From the NCBI GenBank assembly GCA_019187405.1, contig JABAQZ010000013.1:42109-106108 (forward strand): DNA of 64,000 nucleotides. Reading direction: 5' to 3'. Numbering within the stretch: position 1 is the stretch's first letter; each line of letters opens with the position of its first letter. The translations under genes were made by a program, and so were the position numbers. This DNA is from Ignavibacteria bacterium (GTDB taxonomy: Bacteria; Bacteroidota; Ignavibacteria; Tepidaquicellales; Tepidaquicellaceae). The notes beneath the pieces are model-generated. The model saw only the letters and a program-made list of their open reading frames with translations, had not been told where the DNA came from and searched no databases. This document shows, in pieces, positions 1-8,222 of the stretch.

Positions 1-924
1 GGTGAAGATTTTGCCAAAGTTGCAAAGGAATTTTCAATGGATCAGGGTTCAAAAGACAAAGGCGGCGATCTGGGATATTTTGACAGAAGAAGAATGGTTC
101 AACAGTTTGACAGCGTAGCATTTACGCTGAAAGTCGGCGAGATATCTGATCTTGTCAGGACGCCTTTCGGATGGCATATAATTAAGGTTACCGAAATCAA
201 GCAGTATCAACCGTTTGATAAGCAGAAAGATCTTCTCAAAGGTGACTTTAAGAAAGGACCTTTATTTAAGACAAAATATGCGGAGTATCTTCAGAAGGCA
301 AGAAAGGAATTCAAGTTTGAGATTAAGCCTGATGGCATAGATTTTATAACTTCAAAAGTTGATTCGACGAGATCGATATCAAGTTTGAATCTTGACAGTA
401 TATTCACAACCGATGATAAAAACAAAGTGATAGCTGTATATAAAGACGGAGAGGTAAAGCTTGCGGACATTGTGGAATATCTGGGAAAGAACAGGGATTA
501 TTCGTCGAGTATAGCAAACAAGGCGACATTTGTAAAAATAATTGAAGGAACTGCGGATACGCCTGTTTTGTTAAAATTAGCCGTAAAGAAAAACATAGAG
601 AAAGACGAAGAATTCGTTGCACAGATGACTGAATACGAGAACGGATTATTAAGTTTTAAAATTGATCAGGAAGAGTTGTGGAGAAAAATTAAGATTAATC
701 CCGAAGAAATGCAGAGCTATTATGAATCACATAAAGACAAATATTCATTTACAGACAGCAATAAAGTAAAGACAAAACCATTTGAAGAAGTAAAATCTGA
801 AATATCAAATACGATGCAGCAGCAGAAATTCAAGGACCTCGAGAAAGAATACATAGATAACCTTAAGAAAAAGTATCCTATAAAAATCAACGAAACGGTT
901 TTACTTGAAGCATTTAAAGAATAA
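1..924 (+). CDS. Parvulin-type peptidylprolyl isomerase, 5'-truncated
   Basis: The reading frame is open from base 1, so the gene begins upstream of the window and only its last 307 codons are present. The first ~65 visible residues are the end of a parvulin (PpiC) domain, with the typical GGDLGYF, the [18 protein letters not shown] strand and an upstream [10 protein letters not shown] helix. The remainder is charged and helical, like the C-terminal chaperone arm of PpiD/SurA-type folding factors. Family knowledge says these proteins catalyse prolyl isomerisation and chaperone outer-membrane proteins in the periplasm. It ends 3 bases before the next gene, a SurA-like protein, so the two are probably co-transcribed. 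The N-terminus and any signal peptide or membrane anchor cannot be seen. Confidence 0.88.
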   Translation, partial: GEDFAKVAKEFSMDQGSKDKGGDLGYFDRRRMVQQFDSVAFTLKVGEISDLVRTPFGWHIIKVTEIKQYQPFDKQKDLLKGDFKKGPLFKTKYAEYLQKARKEFKFEIKPDGIDFITSKVDSTRSISSLNLDSIFTTDDKNKVIAVYKDGEVKLADIVEYLGKNRDYSSSIANKATFVKIIEGTADTPVLLKLAVKKNIEKDEEFVAQMTEYENGLLSFKIDQEELWRKIKINPEEMQSYYESHKDKYSFTDSNKVKTKPFEEVKSEISNTMQQQKFKDLEKEYIDNLKKKYPIKINETVLLEAFKE

Positions 925-927
925 GAT

Positions 928-2208
928 TTGAAATTCGGCAAATTCATTTTCGCATTAATAGTAACGGCAATTGCTTCCGTAGTTTTGGGTCAGACCGAGG
1001 GCGACAGGATAATTGCCGTTATTGGCAATGAAATAGTAACCGAATCGGATTTTCAGTACCAATTGCAGATGTATGCGCGTCAGAATCAGCTGACCGAAAT
1101 ATCTCCATATATGGCTCAGCAACTGTTTCAGTCAATGATTACAAACAAAATCATACTTGCAAAAGCTGATCAGGACAGTGTTACGGTAACAGAAGATGAG
1201 GTTGCAAAAGAGCTCGACAACAGAGTGCGCAACATGATAGAGCAGATCGGTTCCGAGCAGAGAGTAGAGGAGATTTACGGAATGCCGATAGTGAAGATAA
1301 GAAATATCATAAAGGAAGATCTTCAGAAGAACATGAAAATTGAAAAGCTTAAGAGGAGCAGATTTCAGGGAAGATTAAAGATAAGCGACAGGGAAATAAA
1401 AGAATTTTATCAGACCTACAAAGACAGTTTGCCGGATGTCAGCGAGGAGTTTGAGATAGCGCACATTTTCATGGACAGAAAAATCAGTGATGCTGAAAAG
1501 CAGAGCGCTAGACAAAAAGCTCTTCAGCTGCTCGACAGTTTAAAAAACGGTGCGGATTTTTCGGAGATTGCCAGAAGAAATTCAATGGACTCGCTTTCAG
1601 CAATTCAAGGCGGCGATCTGGGATTTGCAAGAAAGGGAACATTTGTCAAAGAATTTGAAGAAGCGCTTTACAATCTGAAGGAAGGTGAAATTTCGGACAT
1701 AGTGGAAACCGAATTCGGTTATCATATCATTAAGCTGAATGAAAAGCAGGGCGACAGAGTAAGAAGCCAGCATATACTTGTCAAGTATCCTAAATTCGAA
1801 TCTTCCGATTTTGAAACAATAAATTTTCTTAACAGCTTAAGGGACAGCATTAAATCCGGGACGATAACATTTGAAGATGCCGCAAAAAAATATTCACAGG
1901 ATCAGTTAACCAAGGATAAAGGCGGATATGTAGGAAAGATTCCTGCCGAGCAGATTGACAGCATCGCCGTAATAAAGCTGAAAGAAATTCCAGAGGGGGA
2001 AGTAACCGAAACAATCCGAACAGGCGGCGACATGAATTACGGTTATGAAATTTACAAGTTGATTAAAATTTATCCTCCTCATAAATTGAGTCTCGATACT
2101 GATTACGAAAGAATAAAAATGTTTGCTGAAACCTACAAAGAAAACAAGGAAATGGAAAAATGGATAAATCAAATCAGAGAAACCATTTATGTAAACGTAA
2201 AGATGTAA
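928..2208 (+). CDS. SurA-like periplasmic chaperone with two parvulin domains
   Basis: The 426-residue protein starts at a TTG three bases after the previous stop. It has an N-terminal hydrophobic signal segment (FIFALIVTAIASVVLGQ). Residues ~30-165 form the helical SurA N-terminal domain (DRIIAVIGNEIVTESDF). Two parvulin domains follow at ~172-275 and ~278-380. The first is well conserved (GGDLGFA, EFGYHIIKL); the second keeps the RSQHILVKYP entry but is weaker at the end. This is the SurA architecture: assembly and folding of outer-membrane barrels in the periplasm. Position directly after another parvulin gene suggests an envelope-folding operon. I did not name it surA because several SurA/PrsA-like paralogues usually exist in this group. 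Confidence 0.9.
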   Translation: MKFGKFIFALIVTAIASVVLGQTEGDRIIAVIGNEIVTESDFQYQLQMYARQNQLTEISPYMAQQLFQSMITNKIILAKADQDSVTVTEDEVAKELDNRVRNMIEQIGSEQRVEEIYGMPIVKIRNIIKEDLQKNMKIEKLKRSRFQGRLKISDREIKEFYQTYKDSLPDVSEEFEIAHIFMDRKISDAEKQSARQKALQLLDSLKNGADFSEIARRNSMDSLSAIQGGDLGFARKGTFVKEFEEALYNLKEGEISDIVETEFGYHIIKLNEKQGDRVRSQHILVKYPKFESSDFETINFLNSLRDSIKSGTITFEDAAKKYSQDQLTKDKGGYVGKIPAEQIDSIAVIKLKEIPEGEVTETIRTGGDMNYGYEIYKLIKIYPPHKLSLDTDYERIKMFAETYKENKEMEKWINQIRETIYVNVKM

Positions 2209-2299
2209 ATGTCATTATAATTTCCGGAAATCTTGCAGATTCATTTAAGCATTTCTTAATTCAGCTTGTTAATTCAAAACCAATTATAAAATTGTAATT

Positions 2300-4417
2300 A
2301 TGGATTTTACTTTTAAAACCGATTACAATTTTTTTTTCATCCTTGCCGTGCTTGCAGCGGCAATTATTATTGCTTATTTATATTACAGAAAATCAAAGCT
2401 CGAAACATCAAGGAAGCGGATTTTTCTTATATTAAGAACTGTTTCGGTGTTTCTGCTTCTGCTTCTTTTCTTATCGCCGGTGATTTCATTTTTTGGAAAT
2501 GTATCAAGGACACCAGTCAATGTATTTCTAATAGACAATTCAGAAAGTCTGACAATCGAAAACAGATTTGAAAAACTTAAAGAATTAATCGACGAAAAAA
2601 ATTTGAAAAGTGCCGGAAAAAATTCCGACAACAGATTTTTTTTGTTTGCAGGAAATATTCTTAAAGAAATAAATTACGGGGACATCAATTCGATAGAATA
2701 TACCGGGATAAATAATTTTCAGACTAATCTTTCACAATCAATTACTTCGCTTGAAGAAATTTTATCAGGAGGTAATTTATCTTCAGTAACAATAATCTCG
2801 GACGGCATAATCAACGAAGGCGGTAATCCTGTTTACAGAGTGAAGCAGCTTAATGTTCCCGTTAATTACATTTTAACCGGTGACACTGTGCAAAAAAATG
2901 ATTTGTCCTTAAGAACCGTTTTTTATAATAAATCAAGTTTTATTGAAAGCAGGGTTCCCATAAAAGCAGAAATTAACTCTTACAATTATGACAGAAACAT
3001 TGCGGTAAATCTGTTTGAAGAAAACAGGCTTATTGATTCAAAAGAGATTAAAGTCATACCGGGACAGATAAGATATGAAGCCGGCTTTTCCGTTTTTTCA
3101 AATACGGAATCAATTAAAAAATTCAGAATTGAAATTTCACCGGCAGAAGATGAGATAACCCTTAAAAATAATTTTGAAGAATTTTTTATAAAATTTACCG
3201 ATAATAAATTCAAAGTACTCGTCATATCCGGCGGACCCGGAGCTGATTTTGCATTTATAAAAGAAGAGATTCTGAAGATAAAAAATTTTGATGCAGTATT
3301 CAGAACTCAAAAATCCCAAAATGAATTTTATGAAGGAAACATTCCGGCTGATGAGAAATTTGACTGCTGCATATTAATCGGATTCCCTGCACAGCAAACC
3401 AGCACACTGCTTATGAATGAAATCAGGGAAATTATTATATCAAATAAGGCAACGCTGATTTTTTTAAGTTCGAGAAATACAGATTATGCAAAGTTGTCTC
3501 AGATCGAGGAATTACTTCCGTTTACGGTATCTTCATATTCTCCAAATGAAACAGAGACAAAAGTGAATTTCGTCGGCAAATTAAATCCGGATTTAAATTT
3601 TTCGTATGATGTTTTAAAAGATATCGGTTCGTTTCCCGCAATTTTCAGGACACAGACTGTTTTCAGCGCAAAGCCCTCGGCAGAGACAATGCTGATAACA
3701 GATAGAAATTCAGAGCCGGCAATGTTAATTCAGAATACATCCAATAAAAGATCTGCGGCATTTCTTGTTTACGGATTTTACAAATGGCGGCTTAACAGTA
3801 AAAGCATAAACTCATCGGAGGTATTCAATAAGCTTATTACAAATTCTATTTTAATGTTATCGGATAAAGAAGCAAAGAAAAAGTTTATCGTTGAAACTAC
3901 AAAACCAGTATATTCAAAATTTGAGAGCGTAATTTTCAATGCAAAGCTGAATAAGTTAGATGTAAAGGGAAATGAGAAAATCAGAGTCAGCATTAAAGGA
4001 AAAGATTTTAATCAAAGTCTTGAACTTATACGAAAAGATAATCTTATTTTTCAGGGAAAGACGGATATTGCTTCAGACGGAGATTATGAATATTCGGCAG
4101 AACTGATATCCGGAAATAATGTTGAAGAAAATACGATTGGAAAATTCAGCATTGGCATTAATAACTTCGAATACAAATCAACCAGAGCCGACAACATGGT
4201 TTTAAGACAAATGGCAAATGAAACTATGGGAACAGATTTCGGCAGCATGCAAACTGCTGGTGCGAGTGACTTTTTAAGTAAAATAAACGAGAAATCGGAA
4301 ATTTCAATGAAGACCATGAAAAACTTTGAGTTGAACATAAATCCATATTATTTATTCGGATTGATATTAATACTGTGCATGGAATGGTTTTTAAGAAAAA
4401 GAAATAATCTCCCTTGA
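2300..4417 (+). CDS. Membrane-anchored VWA-like protein with a GATase-like middle domain
   Basis: A 705-residue membrane protein. Two hydrophobic segments at the N-terminus (residues ~10-30 and ~40-65) are followed by a von Willebrand factor A-like region that keeps a MIDAS-type DxSxS motif (DNSES, ~residue 80) and the SDGIINEGG segment typical of VWA folds. Around residue 306 the sequence VLVISGGPGADF resembles the start of a glutamine-amidotransferase-like fold, a combination seen in large bacterial membrane proteins of unknown role. A single C-terminal transmembrane helix (~682-698) ends in a basic tail. The big central region is therefore expected in the periplasm. No catalytic function is claimed. 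The protein could support metal-dependent protein-protein interaction. It is followed 15 bases later by a secreted T9SS protein. Confidence 0.75.
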   Translation: MDFTFKTDYNFFFILAVLAAAIIIAYLYYRKSKLETSRKRIFLILRTVSVFLLLLLFLSPVISFFGNVSRTPVNVFLIDNSESLTIENRFEKLKELIDEKNLKSAGKNSDNRFFLFAGNILKEINYGDINSIEYTGINNFQTNLSQSITSLEEILSGGNLSSVTIISDGIINEGGNPVYRVKQLNVPVNYILTGDTVQKNDLSLRTVFYNKSSFIESRVPIKAEINSYNYDRNIAVNLFEENRLIDSKEIKVIPGQIRYEAGFSVFSNTESIKKFRIEISPAEDEITLKNNFEEFFIKFTDNKFKVLVISGGPGADFAFIKEEILKIKNFDAVFRTQKSQNEFYEGNIPADEKFDCCILIGFPAQQTSTLLMNEIREIIISNKATLIFLSSRNTDYAKLSQIEELLPFTVSSYSPNETETKVNFVGKLNPDLNFSYDVLKDIGSFPAIFRTQTVFSAKPSAETMLITDRNSEPAMLIQNTSNKRSAAFLVYGFYKWRLNSKSINSSEVFNKLITNSILMLSDKEAKKKFIVETTKPVYSKFESVIFNAKLNKLDVKGNEKIRVSIKGKDFNQSLELIRKDNLIFQGKTDIASDGDYEYSAELISGNNVEENTIGKFSIGINNFEYKSTRADNMVLRQMANETMGTDFGSMQTAGASDFLSKINEKSEISMKTMKNFELNINPYYLFGLILILCMEWFLRKRNNLP

Positions 4418-4432
4418 CATATCAGTCTCAAT

Positions 4433-5740
4433 TTGAAAAATATAATTTACATACTAATTATAGTTTTCTCTGTTTCAACCAGCATCGATACATTTGCGCA
4501 GGATTACTGGATTGAGCAATCAAGTCCGACGACAAAATATTTAAGAAGCGTTTTTTTTACTGATACATTAAACGGATGGATTAGCGGAGATTCCGGATTA
4601 ATCATACACACTTCTAATAAAGGCATTACATGGACAATTCAGCCGACCGGATTAAACAGGGAAGTAATTTCTCTTTTCTTTTTAAATGCGGATACGGGAT
4701 TTGCACTGTCGTGGGAGTTTAGCGCCGTTCCGCCGAATTATTTTGGAACGAGAATACTTTCAACTATTAACCGAGGAGTAAGCTGGAACAATTATTTATT
4801 TCCCGATACAAATTTATTTCTTAACACAATTTATTTTCATGACAGATATAACGGTTTCATGGGAGGATCTGAAGGAAAAATTTTTTATACTACCAACTCG
4901 GGAATAAACTGGCATAGGGCAAGCGTTGATTCATCTGCATTTTTCAGTTTCCCTGTTAAAAAAATAAAATTCGCCGACGAGCATACAGGTTATGCGGCCG
5001 GAGGCGCTTTTGACATTGCAGGAATGATGTGGAAGACTACAAATGGCGGACTTAACTGGAGATCTGTTATAGTCGGACCAGAGCCGATGAATGACTTATA
5101 TATTTTTGACAGAGATAACATATTTTGTGCTGGCGGAGATTTTGAATACGGACCGAGCAGACTCATCACAACAAACGGCGGCACAAACTGGAATTATACG
5201 GAATTCGGAATATTCGGGATTGGCAATTCGATAGATTTCAGGACATACAATGAAGGCTGGATTTCACTTGGTATCATCGACACATTTCTCTTAACGACTG
5301 ATCATGGAATCAGCTGGAATACCGTTTCATCACCGGACAATTCCCGCATATATGATTTGCAGTTCATTGACCAGCGTAATGGATGGGCAGTCGGCAACGA
5401 AGGCGTGATATTAAAATACAATTCAAGCATTATCGGCGTATCAGAATATGAAGCCGGCATACCGGAAAAATTTATTTTACATCAGAATTATCCTAATCCA
5501 TTTAATCCTAAGACAATAATCAGTTATCAATTATCAGTTAATAGTTTTGTAAAATTAATTATTTATAATGTTTTGGGAAAAGAAGTTGCAACTCTGGTAA
5601 ATGAAATGCAGTCTGCAACAAGCGGAGAGAGAATGTATCAGGTTGAGTTTGACGGAAGCGAATTGCCCAGCGGAGTGTATTTCTACAGACTATCAACAGA
5701 TAAAATTACGACAACAAAAAAAATGGTTTTGATAGAGTAA
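4433..5740 (+). CDS. Secreted YCF48-like repeat protein with T9SS sorting domain
   Basis: A 435-residue protein read from a TTG start, with a signal peptide (IIYILIIVFSVSTSIDTFAQ). Most of it is repeats of the type TTNGGxNW and DxxxGWxxG, characteristic of YCF48/BNR-like beta-propellers. The C-terminus (~345-435) is a type-A T9SS sorting domain: NYPNPFNPKT, then LGKEVATLVNE, then PSGVYFYRL and the KKMVLIE end. Family knowledge says such proteins cross the outer membrane through T9SS and are anchored or released. Inside the sorting domain the usual short loops are extended (the segment after VNE, ~residues 393-402). The function of the propeller is unknown. Confidence 0.85.
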   Translation: MKNIIYILIIVFSVSTSIDTFAQDYWIEQSSPTTKYLRSVFFTDTLNGWISGDSGLIIHTSNKGITWTIQPTGLNREVISLFFLNADTGFALSWEFSAVPPNYFGTRILSTINRGVSWNNYLFPDTNLFLNTIYFHDRYNGFMGGSEGKIFYTTNSGINWHRASVDSSAFFSFPVKKIKFADEHTGYAAGGAFDIAGMMWKTTNGGLNWRSVIVGPEPMNDLYIFDRDNIFCAGGDFEYGPSRLITTNGGTNWNYTEFGIFGIGNSIDFRTYNEGWISLGIIDTFLLTTDHGISWNTVSSPDNSRIYDLQFIDQRNGWAVGNEGVILKYNSSIIGVSEYEAGIPEKFILHQNYPNPFNPKTIISYQLSVNSFVKLIIYNVLGKEVATLVNEMQSATSGERMYQVEFDGSELPSGVYFYRLSTDKITTTKKMVLIE

Positions 5741-6487
5741 CACACAATTTCATTTAACGTTAATACTCTTTCTGCACCCCACCTCCGGACCTTCCCCATG
5801 CCGGGGAAGGGTGATGTGCAAGAAAAAAAAATCCGTGAAATCCTTTAATCAGTGTAATCCGTGATTCAGACATCTTTCAAAACCGTGATTTTTGTAACGA
5901 ATAGGGAGTGACGTAACGAGGGACAAAAGTGCTTCTGTGCACCACATCCCCGGCCCATCACCATGCCGGGGAAGGGAGATGTGCAAGAAAAAAAAATCCG
6001 TGAAATCCTTTAATCAGTGCAATACGTGATTCAGACATCTTTCAAAACCGTGATTTTTGTAACGAATAGGGAGTGACGTAACGAGGGACAAAAGTGCTTC
6101 TGTGCACCCCACCCTCAGCCCTTCCCCATGCCGGGGAAGGGAGATGTGCAAGAAAAAAAAATCCGTGAAATCCTTTAATCAGTGTAATCCGTGATTCAGA
6201 CATCTTTCAAAACCGTGATTTTTGTAACGAATAGGGAGAGACGTAACGAAGGACAAAAGTGCTTCTGTGCACCCCATCCCCGGACCTTCCCCATTCTGGG
6301 GAAGGGAGATGTGCAAGAAAAAAAATCCGTGAAATCCTTTAATCAGTGTAATCCGTGATTCAGACATCATTCAGAAACGTGATTCTTGACGTTACGGATC
6401 AGGAAAATTTATTACGAGAGAAAAAAAGAGTTTTCTTTCAGGTTTTTAATATTTCATTATTCAATTCTTTTAAACCCTCAAGTGTCC
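5741..6487. other. Non-coding region filled by a tandem repeat
   Basis: The 747 bases between the stops of two convergent T9SS genes hold almost nothing except the 165-bp tandem repeat described separately. Open frames inside it repeat with the same period and have no recognisable protein features, so I do not call genes here. Bases ~6400-6487 are AT-rich unique sequence leading to the 3' end of the minus-strand gene. Confidence 0.8.
5773..6400. repeat. 165-bp tandem repeat, about 3.8 copies, with internal hairpin
   Basis: Landmarks recur at exactly 165-base spacing: the GTGCAAGAAAA block starts at 5816, 5981, 6146 and 6311, and GCTTCTGTGC at 5931, 6096 and 6261. Copies differ by a few substitutions and by A-run length, and the last one decays after ~6390. 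Each unit contains a GC-rich palindrome, CCTTCCCC-atgcc-GGGGAAGG in copy 1, intact or compensated in copies 3 and 4 and broken in copy 2. A related hairpin occurs alone near 50717-50747. This looks like a dispersed palindromic repeat amplified in tandem. Confidence 0.92.
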
Positions 6488-8083
6488 TTATTTCAAATAT
6501 ACCATTCTCTTTACTTCGCTGTAACCGTCTGATTTCATTTTGTAAAAATAAATTCCCGAAGACAAACCTCTTGCATCAAACGAATATTCGTAACTGCCGG
6601 GACTCATGACCTGATTTACAAGTTCTGCAACTTCCCTGCCTGCGGCATCAAAAATTACCAATGAAATATTTCCTGTTTGCGGAACATTGAATTTTATCTT
6701 TGTCGAAGGATTAAACGGATTCGGAAAATTCTGATAAAGCATGTAATGTTCAGGAATTTCAAAACTTGTCTGACTTATACCAACTTCATCAATATTTATA
6801 GAAGCAGTCCAAACCTGATATATACCAGTATGGTCGTCCATCCAGACAGGCCAGAGTTTATTGTTTGCGTTTGTAATACCAATGTTATCTCCCTGATTAC
6901 CGGAACCTGCTCCTGATATACTTTTAGGAAGGAACTTATGATCGCTGATAAGATAATCATGCCAATTATCACCTCCGTTTACCGACCTTGAAAGATAAAT
7001 CTGAGCTGAATCAGGGCTGTTTCGCTGGTCGAAATAAATTACATTGATTCCGCCGGATGAATCAACAGTTACTGCGGGAAAAACCTGAATCTTTCCGTTA
7101 TTGATCGGATCCTGATTTACTCTTACACCGGCTGACCATGTGCTTCCTCCGTCAGTAGATTTGTGAAACACAATGTCAGGATCTGTACCTGCAGGCGCAA
7201 GATTTTTTTCCGTAGTAAGAATGTATATCCAGCCGTTTCTCGGACCGCCTGTTTTATCAATATCCATTGACGGATAACCGTTTACCCGTATATTCCATGG
7301 CGCAAGCGAAGAAGATTTTATTCCATTACAGTCATAGGCGCATTCAGTAATGCTCCAGTTTAATCCGCCGTTTGACGAAACGGCAAATCCAATGCAGTCC
7401 TCGTTAAACGGCGAAACCAAAATGGCAGAAGCCCAGCTGACGTATGATTTGCCGTCAGGACCTATTGCCATTATGGGACCAACAGACTGTCTTGAAGGAA
7501 GAGAATTGTTAACTTGTATTAAACCAGACCAGTTGGCTCCGGAATTAGTTGTATAAGAAGTAACTATCGGAAACGGACTTGTAAATCTCGTCCAGACAAG
7601 AAACGTTCTTCCGTAATAAGGACTTGCAGGAATAACATTTGTTGCCGGACTGCCTTTGTCCTGATCATCACCTGCGATCTGAACATTATTTGACCAAGTT
7701 TGACCCATGTTTGTGGAACTATTTGAATACATTCCAATGATAAATCCGCCCTGATGAGTTAATATCAGATTGCCGTCTTTATCAATTACAGGACCGGGAT
7801 CTCCTCCGTGATTTGTAATCGGATTTCCAAAAAGTGTATCTGTACCGTACCAGTTTAAACCTCCGTTTGTAGTCAGATAAACACCTTCGCTTCTGAACGA
7901 AGTCCTGATTGTAAAAGAGCTTGCAAACATAATATCCGGGTTTGTCGGATGAACAACAATATTCGGCTCAATCTGATTGTTTGTGGACGGGTGAATCCTG
8001 AAATTAGGAAACTGCGCATATAATTTTTCAAAAGATGCACAACTTAAAACTATAATTGGTATAATAAAATTGAGAATTTTCAT
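6488..8083 (-). CDS. Secreted sialidase/BNR-like protein with T9SS sorting domain
   Basis: The 531-residue protein has a clear signal peptide (FIIPIIVLSCASFEKLYAQ). Its body contains several BNR/Asp-box type segments (STDGGSTWSAG, SVNGGDNWHDY, TTNGGLNWYG) arranged as in a six-bladed sialidase-type propeller. Residues ~445-531 form a T9SS type-A sorting domain (NFPNPFNPSTKI, AGREVAELVNQ, SSGIYFYKM, KRMVYLK). No sialidase Arg triad or RIP motif was identified, so enzymatic activity is uncertain. It is probably an extracellular or cell-surface carbohydrate- or protein-binding propeller. It lies downstream of the TonB receptor gene, separated by 139 bases containing an imperfect inverted repeat. 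Confidence 0.85.
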   Translation of the reverse strand: MKILNFIIPIIVLSCASFEKLYAQFPNFRIHPSTNNQIEPNIVVHPTNPDIMFASSFTIRTSFRSEGVYLTTNGGLNWYGTDTLFGNPITNHGGDPGPVIDKDGNLILTHQGGFIIGMYSNSSTNMGQTWSNNVQIAGDDQDKGSPATNVIPASPYYGRTFLVWTRFTSPFPIVTSYTTNSGANWSGLIQVNNSLPSRQSVGPIMAIGPDGKSYVSWASAILVSPFNEDCIGFAVSSNGGLNWSITECAYDCNGIKSSSLAPWNIRVNGYPSMDIDKTGGPRNGWIYILTTEKNLAPAGTDPDIVFHKSTDGGSTWSAGVRVNQDPINNGKIQVFPAVTVDSSGGINVIYFDQRNSPDSAQIYLSRSVNGGDNWHDYLISDHKFLPKSISGAGSGNQGDNIGITNANNKLWPVWMDDHTGIYQVWTASINIDEVGISQTSFEIPEHYMLYQNFPNPFNPSTKIKFNVPQTGNISLVIFDAAGREVAELVNQVMSPGSYEYSFDARGLSSGIYFYKMKSDGYSEVKRMVYLK

Positions 8084-8098
8084 TTTGATTTTTTAAAA

Positions 8099-8186
8099 GA
8101 ATGTAAACTTAACAAACTCATTCAGAAAAACAATAATAGATGATTTTAATTCCGCTTCCTGAATGAATCATGTCAAGTTTACATTC
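8099..8186. repeat. Imperfect inverted repeat between two minus-strand genes
   Basis: The left arm 8099-8125 and right arm 8159-8186 are inverted copies: GAATGTAAACTT pairs with AAGTTTACATTC and TCATTCAG with CTGAATGA, with an unpaired stretch of about eight bases in between and a 33-base loop. There is no U-run typical of an intrinsic terminator after either arm. It could be a small MITE-like element or an mRNA-end structure of the TonB receptor transcript. Confidence 0.6.
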
Positions 8187-8222
8187 ATAACAGATTAATT
8201 CAATTTAAAAACAAATACCGAT

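Noticed and set aside
5741..6487. Repeat block as a CRISPR array
   Set aside because: The unit is 165 bases and the whole unit is repeated; there are no short repeats with unique spacers and no cas genes.
6179..6609. Short frames within the tandem repeat as genes
   Set aside because: They recur with the repeat period, have no protein features and overlap the end of the T9SS gene.
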